From NCBI GenBank assembly GCA_963710745.1, contig CAVQBP010000027.1, forward strand, positions 1 to 64,000: 64,000 nucleotides of DNA. Reading direction: 5' to 3'. The translations under genes and the position numbers were made by a program. Position 1 is the first letter of the stretch, and every line of letters begins with the position of its first letter. Origin of the DNA: CAVQBP01 sp963710745 (lineage in GTDB: Bacteria > Bacteroidota > Ignavibacteria > Ignavibacteriales > Ignavibacteriaceae). Positions 50,692-59,659 of the stretch are shown piece after piece. A model generated the notes under the pieces. It was not told the DNA's origin. It searched no databases and saw only the letters and a program-made list of their open reading frames with translations.

Positions 50692-53100
50692 ATGATCGGT
50701 AGAATAATATTAACCGTAATTATTTTTTCAACAATAATCCACTCACAGCAATTTACAATAAGCGGAAAAATTGAAGATAAAATTACACATCAACCATTAG
50801 TTTATGCAAATTTAAGAGTTTTATATTCAACAAACGGGACGGCAGCTAATAAAGAAGGTGAATATGAGCTTAAATTGAACACAGGAAAATATTCGCTGGT
50901 TGCATCATATATAGGGTATAATTCAGATACACTTTCAATTACGGTCATTCAGAATTTAAATGATGTGGATTTCTCTTTATCGCCTTCTGATATCCGGCTG
51001 CCTGCTGTTATTGTAAAACCGGGAATTAATCCGGCAATAGCAGTAATTAAGAAAGCAATATTGAAGAAGAAAGAAAGAGATAGAAAGCTTAATGATTATG
51101 AATTTGAGGCTTATACAAAAGGAATTATAAAAACCCAGCATGAAATAAGCGCCCGCGAAAACAGAGTGAACGTAAGTTTAGGTGCCAATGATACAATTCC
51201 GTTAAAGATTTCGGGAATTTTAGAGAATGAAAGCAAAGGATATTATCAAAAACCGGATGACTACAAAGAAATTATTATTGCTAGAAAGCAGACTGCAAAT
51301 TTCCCGCCTTCTGTAAACACTCTTACAGGCGGAAGACTTATTAAGAGCTTTTATGAAGAAAATATTAATTTCCTGGGAAACAATCTTCCGGGTCCTTTAG
51401 CCGATAATGCATTGGATTATTACTATTATTATATAATCAGGACTTTGGCAATAGACAGCCGGATTGTATATCAAATTCATATGGAACCCGATGATCCGTC
51501 TAACCCCGGATTCACCGGAGATATTTTTATTACCGATAATACATATGATTTAATAAAAGTTGATCTTAACCTAAATAAGGCAGCTAACATCGGCGGTATT
51601 TTCGATAGTGTTGAAGTGTTTCAGCAGTTCTTACCTTATGATTCCATTTATATGCCTGTGGATTACCGTTTGTTTGTAAAAGCAAATGTTCTGGGGCTGG
51701 TAAAATTCGGTTTTGAACTTAATTCAATTTTATATGATTATAAAATAAATGTAAAACTTAATGAAGATTTTTTTAGTAAAGCAATAATAACAGTATTGCC
51801 GGGAGCCGATGAGAAAACAAATGCATACTGGAGAAATGTCCAGACTATTCCCAATACTAAAGAAGAGGAGGCTGCTTATAAAAGAATTGATAGCGTCAGC
51901 AGCTTACCGGTTTCTTTTTGGGATAAGTTTTCAATTTTGTCTCCCAGAATAAATTTCAGCGGAAATTTTTCTACAAGTGCACCTTTGGGTATGTACCATT
52001 TCAATAGTATTGAAGGACATACAATGGATTTCGGCTTATTTTTTAATGATTTGTTTAAAAAAAGATTTAACTCGGATCTGAACTTTTCTTACGGCTTTTC
52101 CGATAAGAAATTTAAAACAGATTTATATGCGCAATACTTGTTTGGTGATTACAGGACATATGGTTTATCTCTTCATGTCTTCAATAAATTAAACCTTTTG
52201 TTTGGTTCGTCAGCCGATTACGGCGAGCTTATTTCAACTATCTCTTCTTTATTCTTTAAAAATGATTTCATGGATTATTACTATTCAAATGGTTTTAAAA
52301 TAAATCTAAGCGGAGAAGTGTTCCCCGTTCTCAGCTTAAGAGCCGGGTTTATTAATCATTCCGATAAAAATGCATACAAGAATACCGACTTTTCCATCTT
52401 CTATAAAAATGATAAATTCAACCCGAATCCTAAGATTTACGAAACAAAAATCAACGCGTTAACTGCAGGATTTAAAATAGATTTCAGAGATTATATTGAA
52501 GACGGATTTTTCAGGAGAAGGCTTCTGCCGGGAAATTCATACATTATTTTCAACGGAGATATTACTTATTCAAATAAAAATCTTTTAAACAGCGGTATCG
52601 ATTTTACTACATATGAGCTGTCTGCTAACGGAAGATTAAATACTTTTAAATCGGCGCACTTGAACTTCAGAGTTCATGGAATGTATAATAACGGGAAGCT
52701 TCCTTTTCAGCTTTTATACAGTTCTCCCGGTAATGTTGACGCCTTATACCAGAATTATTCTTACAGAACTTTAAATATTAATGAGATTTTCGGTGACAGG
52801 GTGTTAAATATTTTCCTGGAGAATAATTTCCGTGATGAATTATTCAGGCTGCTTAAAATACCCGGTTTAAAGGATGCGGAGATTATGCTGAATACTTTTC
52901 TTAATATCGGCCTATCGGAAATCAGTGATAGATCAAAATCTATTCTGGTTCATGAAGTAAAAACGTTTACACATCCATTTTATGAAATTGGTTTCGGGAT
53001 AGGACATGTTTTAATTCCTTTTAAAATTGAATTCGCCTGGAAATTGAATTACAGGGGGAGTAATAATTTCAGGGTGGGAATCAATACGTTCTTATTTTAA
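50692..53100 (+). CDS. Outer-membrane protein with carboxypeptidase-like regulatory domain (DUF5686 family)
   Basis: 802 residues with a signal peptide (ILTVIIFSTIIHS). Residues about 22-105 are a carboxypeptidase-D regulatory beta sandwich (FTISGKIEDKITHQPLVYAN, YSLVASYIGYNSDTLS). The central DUF5686 part includes AIKKAILKKKERDRKLNDYE and the C-terminal 350 residues are amphipathic strands ending VGINTFLF, as in large outer-membrane barrels. Probably surface or envelope maintenance; exact role unknown. Confidence 0.88.
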   Translation: MIGRIILTVIIFSTIIHSQQFTISGKIEDKITHQPLVYANLRVLYSTNGTAANKEGEYELKLNTGKYSLVASYIGYNSDTLSITVIQNLNDVDFSLSPSDIRLPAVIVKPGINPAIAVIKKAILKKKERDRKLNDYEFEAYTKGIIKTQHEISARENRVNVSLGANDTIPLKISGILENESKGYYQKPDDYKEIIIARKQTANFPPSVNTLTGGRLIKSFYEENINFLGNNLPGPLADNALDYYYYYIIRTLAIDSRIVYQIHMEPDDPSNPGFTGDIFITDNTYDLIKVDLNLNKAANIGGIFDSVEVFQQFLPYDSIYMPVDYRLFVKANVLGLVKFGFELNSILYDYKINVKLNEDFFSKAIITVLPGADEKTNAYWRNVQTIPNTKEEEAAYKRIDSVSSLPVSFWDKFSILSPRINFSGNFSTSAPLGMYHFNSIEGHTMDFGLFFNDLFKKRFNSDLNFSYGFSDKKFKTDLYAQYLFGDYRTYGLSLHVFNKLNLLFGSSADYGELISTISSLFFKNDFMDYYYSNGFKINLSGEVFPVLSLRAGFINHSDKNAYKNTDFSIFYKNDKFNPNPKIYETKINALTAGFKIDFRDYIEDGFFRRRLLPGNSYIIFNGDITYSNKNLLNSGIDFTTYELSANGRLNTFKSAHLNFRVHGMYNNGKLPFQLLYSSPGNVDALYQNYSYRTLNINEIFGDRVLNIFLENNFRDELFRLLKIPGLKDAEIMLNTFLNIGLSEISDRSKSILVHEVKTFTHPFYEIGFGIGHVLIPFKIEFAWKLNYRGSNNFRVGINTFLF

Positions 53101-53105
53101 AAAAA

Positions 53106-53124
53106 AGCGCTCAAAAAGAGCGCT
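53106..53124. terminator. Terminator between convergent genes
   Basis: AGCGCTC and GAGCGCT pair around AAAAA, with an A-run before and CAAAAAG after. On the minus strand the hairpin is followed by TTTTTT, ideal for stopping the RNA-binding-protein transcript. Lies 5 bases after the DUF5686 stop. Confidence 0.8.
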
Positions 53125-53151
53125 CAAAAAGCAAGTTTCTGCAGAACGAAA

Positions 53152-53403
53152 TTAGCTTTTCGGTTTAGCCTCACTAACAATGATACTTCTGCCGCTCAGC
53201 TGGGAACCATTAAGAGCCTGAATAGCCTGACTTGCCTCGGATTCGGATTCCATCTCAACAAAACCGAATCCTCTGGATCTACCGGTTTGCCGATCGGTAA
53301 TCACTTTAGCGGAAACGACTTTCCCATGTGCTTCAAATGTAGAACGTAAAGTGTCATCATTTACCGCCCATGGTAGAGAACCTACAAAAAGTTTAGTACT
53401 CAC
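53152..53403 (-). CDS. RRM-domain RNA-binding protein
   Basis: 83 residues, a single RRM. RNP2 is KLFVGSLPW and RNP1 is SRGFGFVEM; the C-terminal GRSIIVSEAKPKS is the usual tail of bacterial RRM proteins in Cyanobacteria and Bacteroidota. Binds single-stranded RNA; cold-shock roles are known in relatives. Strong terminator downstream. Confidence 0.95.
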   Translation of the reverse strand: MSTKLFVGSLPWAVNDDTLRSTFEAHGKVVSAKVITDRQTGRSRGFGFVEMESESEASQAIQALNGSQLSGRSIIVSEAKPKS

Positions 53404-53624
53404 TAACTTACCTCTAAGAAAAATAATTAATAAAACAAAACAGCTTTTTAAGCTGTCTTTTTAAAATAATATTATTATTTCGCAAAAACAAAATAATTTT
53501 TAACTAATACAAAGAACAAATTCCCCTTAATATGATCTATACCACATTGCTAAAAAAATACCCCACTGTTGTGTGAGGTATTCTCCCCTAAAGGAGAAGG
53601 GATAGTGCTTGGGCTATGGATAAT

Positions 53625-54041
53625 CTAATCTAAAATTTCATTATTTTGAGAACCAAAATCCCTGATCAAATGCCGCAGGATAATGGTTATTCCTTCATTT
53701 TCATTTAATTCTATAGACCTTTTAACCAGAAACATTCCGCGGGCATCTCCGATTTTTAATAATGATAAAGCTGCAACCAGCTTCGCACCTTCATCTTTAT
53801 CCTGTCTGAACATATCCATTAATGGAATTACTGCCTTTTTAGATCTCATTTCACCTAACATAAATGCACTGTTTATTCTTAAACTTTCATTACCTGAATT
53901 TATTGCAGATAAATAGTTTGCCTCTTTTTTTGCATTCTTATCCACAGGTGTTATCAACTCTTGATTCGCCCGGGGGAATGATACTGCCGTAAAAACTAAC
54001 ATTATTGTTATTAAAGCAAATCTATTATTCAGCAATATCAT
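53625..54041 (-). CDS. Secreted HEAT-repeat protein
   Basis: 138 residues, signal peptide (LITIMLVFTAVSFPRA). Two or three HEAT repeats: SLRINSAFMLGEMRSKKAVI and EGAKLVAALSLLKIGDARGM. Short adaptor or scaffold protein in the periplasm; partners unknown. Upstream region AT-rich. Confidence 0.8.
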   Translation of the reverse strand: MILLNNRFALITIMLVFTAVSFPRANQELITPVDKNAKKEANYLSAINSGNESLRINSAFMLGEMRSKKAVIPLMDMFRQDKDEGAKLVAALSLLKIGDARGMFLVKRSIELNENEGITIILRHLIRDFGSQNNEILD

Positions 54042-54359
54042 TTTATCCCTTAATTCATGTTTTGTTCAAATTTCTTACGCCTCAAAAATTATAAATATAT
54101 ATCGGCATATCTACCAGATATGTATCATTAGTTATAACAAATGTAACATGGATAATCTCTAATCTTATGAAACATTAAATATCCTTCGAAAACCGAATAT
54201 TTCAGGAGATTTTTTCTTAGATTAACAATACTTTTTTAAAAACAATTACTAAAAAAATTAGAGATTTAAGCTAAATTTCGTAAAACATTGACTAAGAACA
54301 ATCTTTATTATTCCAGATTATTAGTAATTTTGTTTTATTTAATTCAAACCGCTTAAATA
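54042..54359. other. AT-rich divergent intergenic region
   Basis: 318 bases between the HEAT-repeat gene (minus) and pepT (plus). Many A/T runs and a TAATTTTG string at about 54329-54336 that fits the Bacteroidota -7 pattern TAnnTTTG without a clear -33 element. No RNA or repeat recognised. Promoters in both directions are expected here. Confidence 0.4.
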
Positions 54360-54371
54360 TTGGAGGTTTAC

Positions 54372-55619
54372 ATGTTTGATAGCAATTATAAATTTACCTG
54401 TGTAGAAAGATTTCTACGTTATGTAAAATATGACACTCAATCTGATGAAGAATCAACATCCTTTCCGAGTACGGAAAAGCAGAAGAATTTATCGAAAGAT
54501 CTGGCAAAAGAATTAAAAGAATTAGGCCTTAGCGATGCCCAAATGGATGAAAATGGTTATGTGATGGCAACTCTTCCATCTAATACAGATAAAAATGTTC
54601 CTGTAATCGGATTTATTGCGCATGTTGATACTTCCCCTGCAGTATCAGGAGCAAATGTTAATCCCGTGATAAACAGGAATTACCGGGGAGGAGATATAAA
54701 GCTTCAAAAAAACGGGGTTGTTATAAAAGAATCAGAAAATCCCGATCTTAAAGATATGAACGGCTTTGATATAATTACTGCAGACGGAACCACTTTACTC
54801 GGTGCTGATAATAAAGCCGGTGTTGCTGAAATTGTGGATGCGGTAAATTATTTCCTTTCACATCCTGAATTAAAACACGGGACGATTAAAGTATGCTTTA
54901 CACCCGATGAAGAAGTAGGTAGAGGTACAGAAAAATTTGATGTAAAAAAATTTAATGCTAAATATGCCTACACAGTAGATGGTCAAAGCAGGGGAGAAGT
55001 TGAAACAGAAACTTTTAGCGCCGATGCAGTTACTGTTAAATTTTTAGGGAAAAATATCCACCCCGGTTACGCTAAAGGAATAATGATTAATTCAATGAAG
55101 GTTGCTTCATCTTTTATTGAAAGTCTGCCTAAAAATAAATTATCTCCCGAAACAACTGAAAAAAGAGAAGGTTACGTTCATCCTACTTCTTTAAATGGAA
55201 ATGAAGAATTAACAACGGTTAAATTTATCATCAGGGATTTTGAAACCAAGAAATTAAAAGAATATGAGGATATTCTAAAAAATATAGCAGAAGATACTGT
55301 TAAAAAATTTTCAGGTTCAAAAATGGAATTTGAAGTTACTGAACAATACAGGAATATGAAGGAAATTCTTGATCAGCATCCGCAGGTTGAAAAGAATGCA
55401 GTTAAGGCTATGGAAAATTTGGGTATAAAACCAATTATGAATCCGATCCGCGGTGGTACGGATGGTTCCAGACTTTCATTTATGGGACTGCCTTGTCCGA
55501 ATATTTTTGCCGGTGAACATAGCTTCCATTCGAAAGAAGAATGGGTTGCAGTGCAGGATATGGAAACTGCAGTTAAAGTAATTATTGAAATTGCTAAAGT
55601 CTGGGTAGAAAACTCGTAG
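54372..55619 (+). CDS. pepT: Peptidase T (aminotripeptidase)
   Basis: Cytoplasmic M20 zinc enzyme removing N-terminal residues from tripeptides. 415 residues from the ATG at 54372, preceded by GGAGG; an in-frame TTG at 54360 is unlikely. M20 motifs: GFIAHVDTSPAVSG (first zinc His), TLLGADNKAG (bridging Asp), CFTPDEEVGRGTEKFDV (catalytic Glu pair), MNPIRGGTDGSRLSFMGLP and the last His in GEHSFHSKEEW. Full length. Confidence 0.97.
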   Translation: MFDSNYKFTCVERFLRYVKYDTQSDEESTSFPSTEKQKNLSKDLAKELKELGLSDAQMDENGYVMATLPSNTDKNVPVIGFIAHVDTSPAVSGANVNPVINRNYRGGDIKLQKNGVVIKESENPDLKDMNGFDIITADGTTLLGADNKAGVAEIVDAVNYFLSHPELKHGTIKVCFTPDEEVGRGTEKFDVKKFNAKYAYTVDGQSRGEVETETFSADAVTVKFLGKNIHPGYAKGIMINSMKVASSFIESLPKNKLSPETTEKREGYVHPTSLNGNEELTTVKFIIRDFETKKLKEYEDILKNIAEDTVKKFSGSKMEFEVTEQYRNMKEILDQHPQVEKNAVKAMENLGIKPIMNPIRGGTDGSRLSFMGLPCPNIFAGEHSFHSKEEWVAVQDMETAVKVIIEIAKVWVENS

Positions 55620-55839
55620 CCGGTCAGGTAGAGGTCTTGAATTTAAAATGTACTGTAAAATTGCTCGCCGTTCACTTTTTGAAACAAGACAATGGCTGAG
55701 AAGGACATATAAAAGAAATTTATTAGAAGAAAATGACATAGAAGAAATTAAGAATATCCTTGAGAAACTTTTGCCCAAATTAGGTGCTTATATAAATTAT
55801 TTTGAACTGAAGATTAAAAGAAAAAATGATCCCAAATAA
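55618..55839 (+). pseudogene. 3' fragment of a four-helix-bundle (IVP-type) protein gene
   Basis: Beginning inside the pepT stop codon region the frame reads SRSGRGLEFKMYCKIARRSL and FETRQWLRRTYKRNLLEE, the second half of an IVP-type four-helix-bundle protein, to the TAA at 55837. The N-terminal half is missing, apparently replaced by the pepT 3' end. It overlaps the U32 gene start by 14 bases. An ATG at 55648 could start a 63-residue product. Confidence 0.65.
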
Positions 55840-57073
55840 ACAACTTCCAACCGCCAGCAGCCAACAACCAACCCCCGAACTAATGGCTCCCGCTGGTAAC
55901 CGGACTATGCTGTCGGCGGTTGTTAAATCGGGTGCCGATGCAGTTTATTTCGGCGTGGATAAATTGAATATGCGGGCTAAGGCAACTAACTTTAAGCTTG
56001 ATGAACTTGATGAAATAACTTCTTTCTGCAGGAAGAATAAAGTCAAAACATACCTTACTCTTAATTCAATAATTCTTGAAGACGAGCTTGCAGAACTTGA
56101 TGAAATAATATCTGCCGCAAAAAGAGCCGGGGTTGATAGAATTATCTGCTGGGATTTATCAGTAATCCAAAAATGTAAAGAATATGAAATGCCTTTCTGC
56201 ATCTCTACACAGGCATCAATTTCAAATTCTTTAGGGGTGGATTTTTACAAAAAGCTTGGCTCTGCCCGGGTTGTTCTTGCAAGAGAATGCTCCCTTGAAG
56301 AAATAAAAAAAATAAGAGAAAGAACTGATATTGAAATTGAAGCTTTTGTGCATGGAGCTATGTGTGTTGCAATCAGCGGAAGATGCTTTATGAGTCATCA
56401 TCTGTTTGGTAAAAGTGCAAACCAGGGGGAATGCGTTCAACCCTGCAGAAGAGAATATGAAATTTATGACAAAACTATTGATAAATCTTTGTTGATTGGT
56501 GAAGATTATGTATTATCACCTAATGACCTTTGCACTATAGAATTTATAGATAAATTAATTGAAGCAGGAATAAATTCCTTTAAAATAGAAGGTAGAAAAA
56601 GAAGTCCTGAATACGCTGCAAAAGTTGTATCTGTTTACCGTAAAGCTATCGATCTTTATTACCAGGGGCAGCTGACTGAGAATATAAAAAAAGATTTTCT
56701 TAAAGAATTGGAATCTGTTTATAACAGGGGATTTTCATCCGGTTTTTATTTTGGAAAACCGGCTTCTGCCGACTATTCTGATATTTACGGAAGTAAAGCA
56801 ACTTCTAAAAAAGTTTTTGTAGGGAAGGTCCTGAATTATTATAAAAAAGCTCAGGCTGCCTATATTAGTGTTGATTCCGGAAGTTTGAAATTACAGGATG
56901 AAATTTTAGTTACAGGTCCGACTACAGGGGTTATCAGTTTAAATCTGGAAAATATTATTAAAGATGATATAAAAGTTGAAACTTGCAGTAAAGGAGATAA
57001 GATCACCTTCCCCTGTGAGGAAACGTTACGTCCCCGCGATCATGTATATCTGGTTGAAAAAGTTAAGCGTTGA
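55826..57073 (+). CDS. Peptidase U32 family protein (TrhP/RlhA-type)
   Basis: 415 residues. Members make tRNA or rRNA hydroxylations (TrhP, RlhA) or were described as collagenases. The U32 signature EAFVHGAMCVAISGRCFMSH is at about 173-192, with ELMAPAGN at the N-terminus, then STQASISNS and GINSFKIEGRKRSPEYAA. The first 18 residues (NKQLPTASSQQPTP) come from a CCAACC-rich repeat and look like a non-native extension. A related RNA-hydroxylase role is plausible. Confidence 0.88.
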   Translation: MIPNKQLPTASSQQPTPELMAPAGNRTMLSAVVKSGADAVYFGVDKLNMRAKATNFKLDELDEITSFCRKNKVKTYLTLNSIILEDELAELDEIISAAKRAGVDRIICWDLSVIQKCKEYEMPFCISTQASISNSLGVDFYKKLGSARVVLARECSLEEIKKIRERTDIEIEAFVHGAMCVAISGRCFMSHHLFGKSANQGECVQPCRREYEIYDKTIDKSLLIGEDYVLSPNDLCTIEFIDKLIEAGINSFKIEGRKRSPEYAAKVVSVYRKAIDLYYQGQLTENIKKDFLKELESVYNRGFSSGFYFGKPASADYSDIYGSKATSKKVFVGKVLNYYKKAQAAYISVDSGSLKLQDEILVTGPTTGVISLNLENIIKDDIKVETCSKGDKITFPCEETLRPRDHVYLVEKVKR

Positions 57074-57086
57074 TTGAAATTCCGGT

Positions 57087-57644
57087 TTAATCTTTGCGGG
57101 GTGTAAGAAATTCTATTTTCTGATTATAAAGGTTAATACTCTCATTAATTATTCTGTATGCCTCTGCTTTGCTAAGAAACTCCTGTACAACAACTTCCTT
57201 ATGTTCAAGTTTTTTATAATCTTCAAAAAATCTTTTAAGTTCTACTGAAGTATGCGGAGGGAGTTCTTTAATATCATTTATATGGTTTACCGACATATCG
57301 TTTTTAGCAACGGAAATGATTTTATCATCCCTTTCATTGTTATCAATCATATGCATTGCTCCGATAACTTTTGCTTCTACAATACATAAAGGATCAACAT
57401 CAATAGAACAAATAACCAGGATATCCAGCGGATCCCTGTCATCACAATAAGTTTTTGGAATAAACCCGTAATTTACCGGGTAATAGACAGCAGAAAATAA
57501 AACCCTGTCAAGCCTTAAGAGTCCGCTTTCTTTATCCAGCTCATATTTACCTTTTGAGCCTTTTGGAATTTCTATTATGCTGTTTACAATTTCCGGTGCA
57601 TTCTTACCGCAGCTTACACTATGCCATGGATTATAATCTTTCAT
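57087..57644 (-). CDS. ppa: Inorganic pyrophosphatase (family I)
   Basis: Hydrolyses pyrophosphate to phosphate, driving biosynthesis. 185 residues. Active-site signature DDRDPLDILV (residues about 69-78) with its metal-binding Asp residues; other conserved parts are IEIPKGSKGKYELDKESG and YPVNYGFIPKTY. Convergent with the U32 gene, 13 bases apart. Longer than E. coli Ppa by about ten residues, as common for Bacteroidota. Confidence 0.95.
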   Translation of the reverse strand: MKDYNPWHSVSCGKNAPEIVNSIIEIPKGSKGKYELDKESGLLRLDRVLFSAVYYPVNYGFIPKTYCDDRDPLDILVICSIDVDPLCIVEAKVIGAMHMIDNNERDDKIISVAKNDMSVNHINDIKELPPHTSVELKRFFEDYKKLEHKEVVVQEFLSKAEAYRIINESINLYNQKIEFLTPRKD

Positions 57645-57788
57645 ACGATAAAAATATTTAAAAGAATCTTAATGATTTTTGATACACAATACAGAAAATT
57701 AATTAATTAAGAAAAAGTCAATGCTTTGATAAGCTTAATCAAATAGCTATTTTTGAAAATTCATTTAAAATCGAAAGAAGAAAGAGTA

Positions 57789-59474
57789 ATGCGATTTAGT
57801 AATTCATTTATTCCTACATTAAAAGAAGTACCGAATGATGCAGTAGTTACAAGTCATATCTTAATGTTAAGAACAGGAATGATCAGGATGGTTTCAGCCG
57901 GGATATATTCTTTTTTACCTGTTGGATATAAAGTCATCAGGAAAATATCCGGTATAATAAGGGAAGAAATGAATAATATAGGCGGACAGGAATTCCACCT
58001 TCCTGCTCTTAATCCGAGAGAAATATGGGAAGAATCAAACAGGGTTGAAGCGTTTGGTGATACAATGTTCCATATAAAAAACCGGGATTATGTTTTGGCA
58101 CCGACACATGAGGAAATCATGACCTTTCATGCCAGGAATGTTCTAAAATCATATAAAGAAATGCCGCAGATATGGTACCAGATTCAGACAAAATTCAGAA
58201 ATGAACCGCGTCCAAGAAGCGGTGTAATAAGAGGCAGGCAATTTTTAATGAAGGATTCTTATTCTTTTGATACCTCCTGGGAAGGTCTGGATAAATCTTA
58301 TTTACTCCACGACAAAGCTTATAGAAATATTTTCGATAGATGCGGGATAAAATATTTTGTGGTTGGTGCATCAAGCGGTGCAATGGGTGGAACCGGATCG
58401 GAAGAATTTATGGTTAAATCCGAAGCCGGAGAAGATACGGTTGCATATTGCGAGTGCGGTTATGCTGCCAATGTTGAAGTCGCAACTTCAAGAGCAACAA
58501 TAAAATCAAGATTAGATGTAAGTAATGAATTAAAAAAAATTTTTACACCAGATGTAAAAACTATAGATGAACTCTGCAAATATCTTGAAATTAAAGAAGA
58601 CGAGTGTGCTAAATCGAGGGTATATATATTTCAGAAAAAACCGGTTATGATCTTAATGCTCGGGAATGATGAAGTTAACGAAATAAAGCTGGAAAAAATC
58701 TTAGGCGGTGCAATTCGCCCTGCTCATTCTGAAGAATTGGTCTCATTTACCAAAGCTTCTGCCGGTTCAATTGGTCCGATTGGATTTAATGGAAAAATAA
58801 TTGCAGACAACAGATTAAAAGATGCAAATAATTTATACAGCGGTGCAAATGAAGATAATTATCACTTTGGGGGAATAGATTTTCTGAGAGATCTTAAAGA
58901 AATAGAATATAATGATTTAAGAATAGTAAAGGCAGGCGAACAATGTTCTAATTGTGACGGGATAATAGAAGTATTCAGTTCAATTGAATTGGGGCATATT
59001 TTTAAGCTCGGTACAAAATATTCAGTTTCTATGGGTGCAAATTTCCTGGATGAGAACGGGAAAGAAAATCCGATTATTATGGGAAGTTATGGGATAGGCG
59101 TTGAACGTGTACTGGCTTGTTACATCGAACAAAATCATGATGAAAACGGAATTGTCTGGGATTATACTCTGGCACCTTTTCAAATTCACTTAATGGGTTT
59201 GAATATGAAAAAAGAAGAGATTATTAATGCATCTGGAAATTTATATAACGAATTAACATCTGCAGGTTTTGAAGTTCTTTATGATGATAGAATAGATGTA
59301 CAGGCAGGTGTAAAGTTTAATGATGCTGATCTTTTAGGCATGCCGGTACAAATTATAGTCGGGGATAGAAAGTTAAGAGATAAAAAAGTTGAAGTTAAAA
59401 TTCGTAAAACCGGCCAAAGATTTGATATTGAATTAGATAAACTGGTTGAGAAGATAAGAGAAATAATAATATAG
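57789..59474 (+). CDS. proS: Prolyl-tRNA synthetase, bacterial type with editing domain
   Basis: Charges tRNA-Pro; class II. 561 residues from the ATG at 57789 behind AGAAAGAG; a TTG at 57753 in frame is less likely. Motif 2 QTKFRNEPRPRSGVIRGRQF (residues about 133-155) and motif 3 PIIMGSYGIGVERVLACYIE are clear. The insertion (editing) domain, with KSRVYIFQKKPVMILML and KASAGSIGPIGF, lies between, so this is the long ProS type. C-terminal anticodon-binding domain intact. Confidence 0.97.
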   Translation: MRFSNSFIPTLKEVPNDAVVTSHILMLRTGMIRMVSAGIYSFLPVGYKVIRKISGIIREEMNNIGGQEFHLPALNPREIWEESNRVEAFGDTMFHIKNRDYVLAPTHEEIMTFHARNVLKSYKEMPQIWYQIQTKFRNEPRPRSGVIRGRQFLMKDSYSFDTSWEGLDKSYLLHDKAYRNIFDRCGIKYFVVGASSGAMGGTGSEEFMVKSEAGEDTVAYCECGYAANVEVATSRATIKSRLDVSNELKKIFTPDVKTIDELCKYLEIKEDECAKSRVYIFQKKPVMILMLGNDEVNEIKLEKILGGAIRPAHSEELVSFTKASAGSIGPIGFNGKIIADNRLKDANNLYSGANEDNYHFGGIDFLRDLKEIEYNDLRIVKAGEQCSNCDGIIEVFSSIELGHIFKLGTKYSVSMGANFLDENGKENPIIMGSYGIGVERVLACYIEQNHDENGIVWDYTLAPFQIHLMGLNMKKEEIINASGNLYNELTSAGFEVLYDDRIDVQAGVKFNDADLLGMPVQIIVGDRKLRDKKVEVKIRKTGQRFDIELDKLVEKIREIII

Positions 59475-59659
59475 AACATTGCGGATAATTATTTTAAACA
59501 TTTTAACTGGATTAAAACCTATTTTTTATCATATGTTCAGCTTCTCTTAGTAATAAAATTAACATACTCAAAAGATAAACTATATTCATAATTGTTCGAT
59601 TATAGATATAACTGTAATTACAGGTTAATTTTAGTCAAATTATTAAGGAACTACCACTT

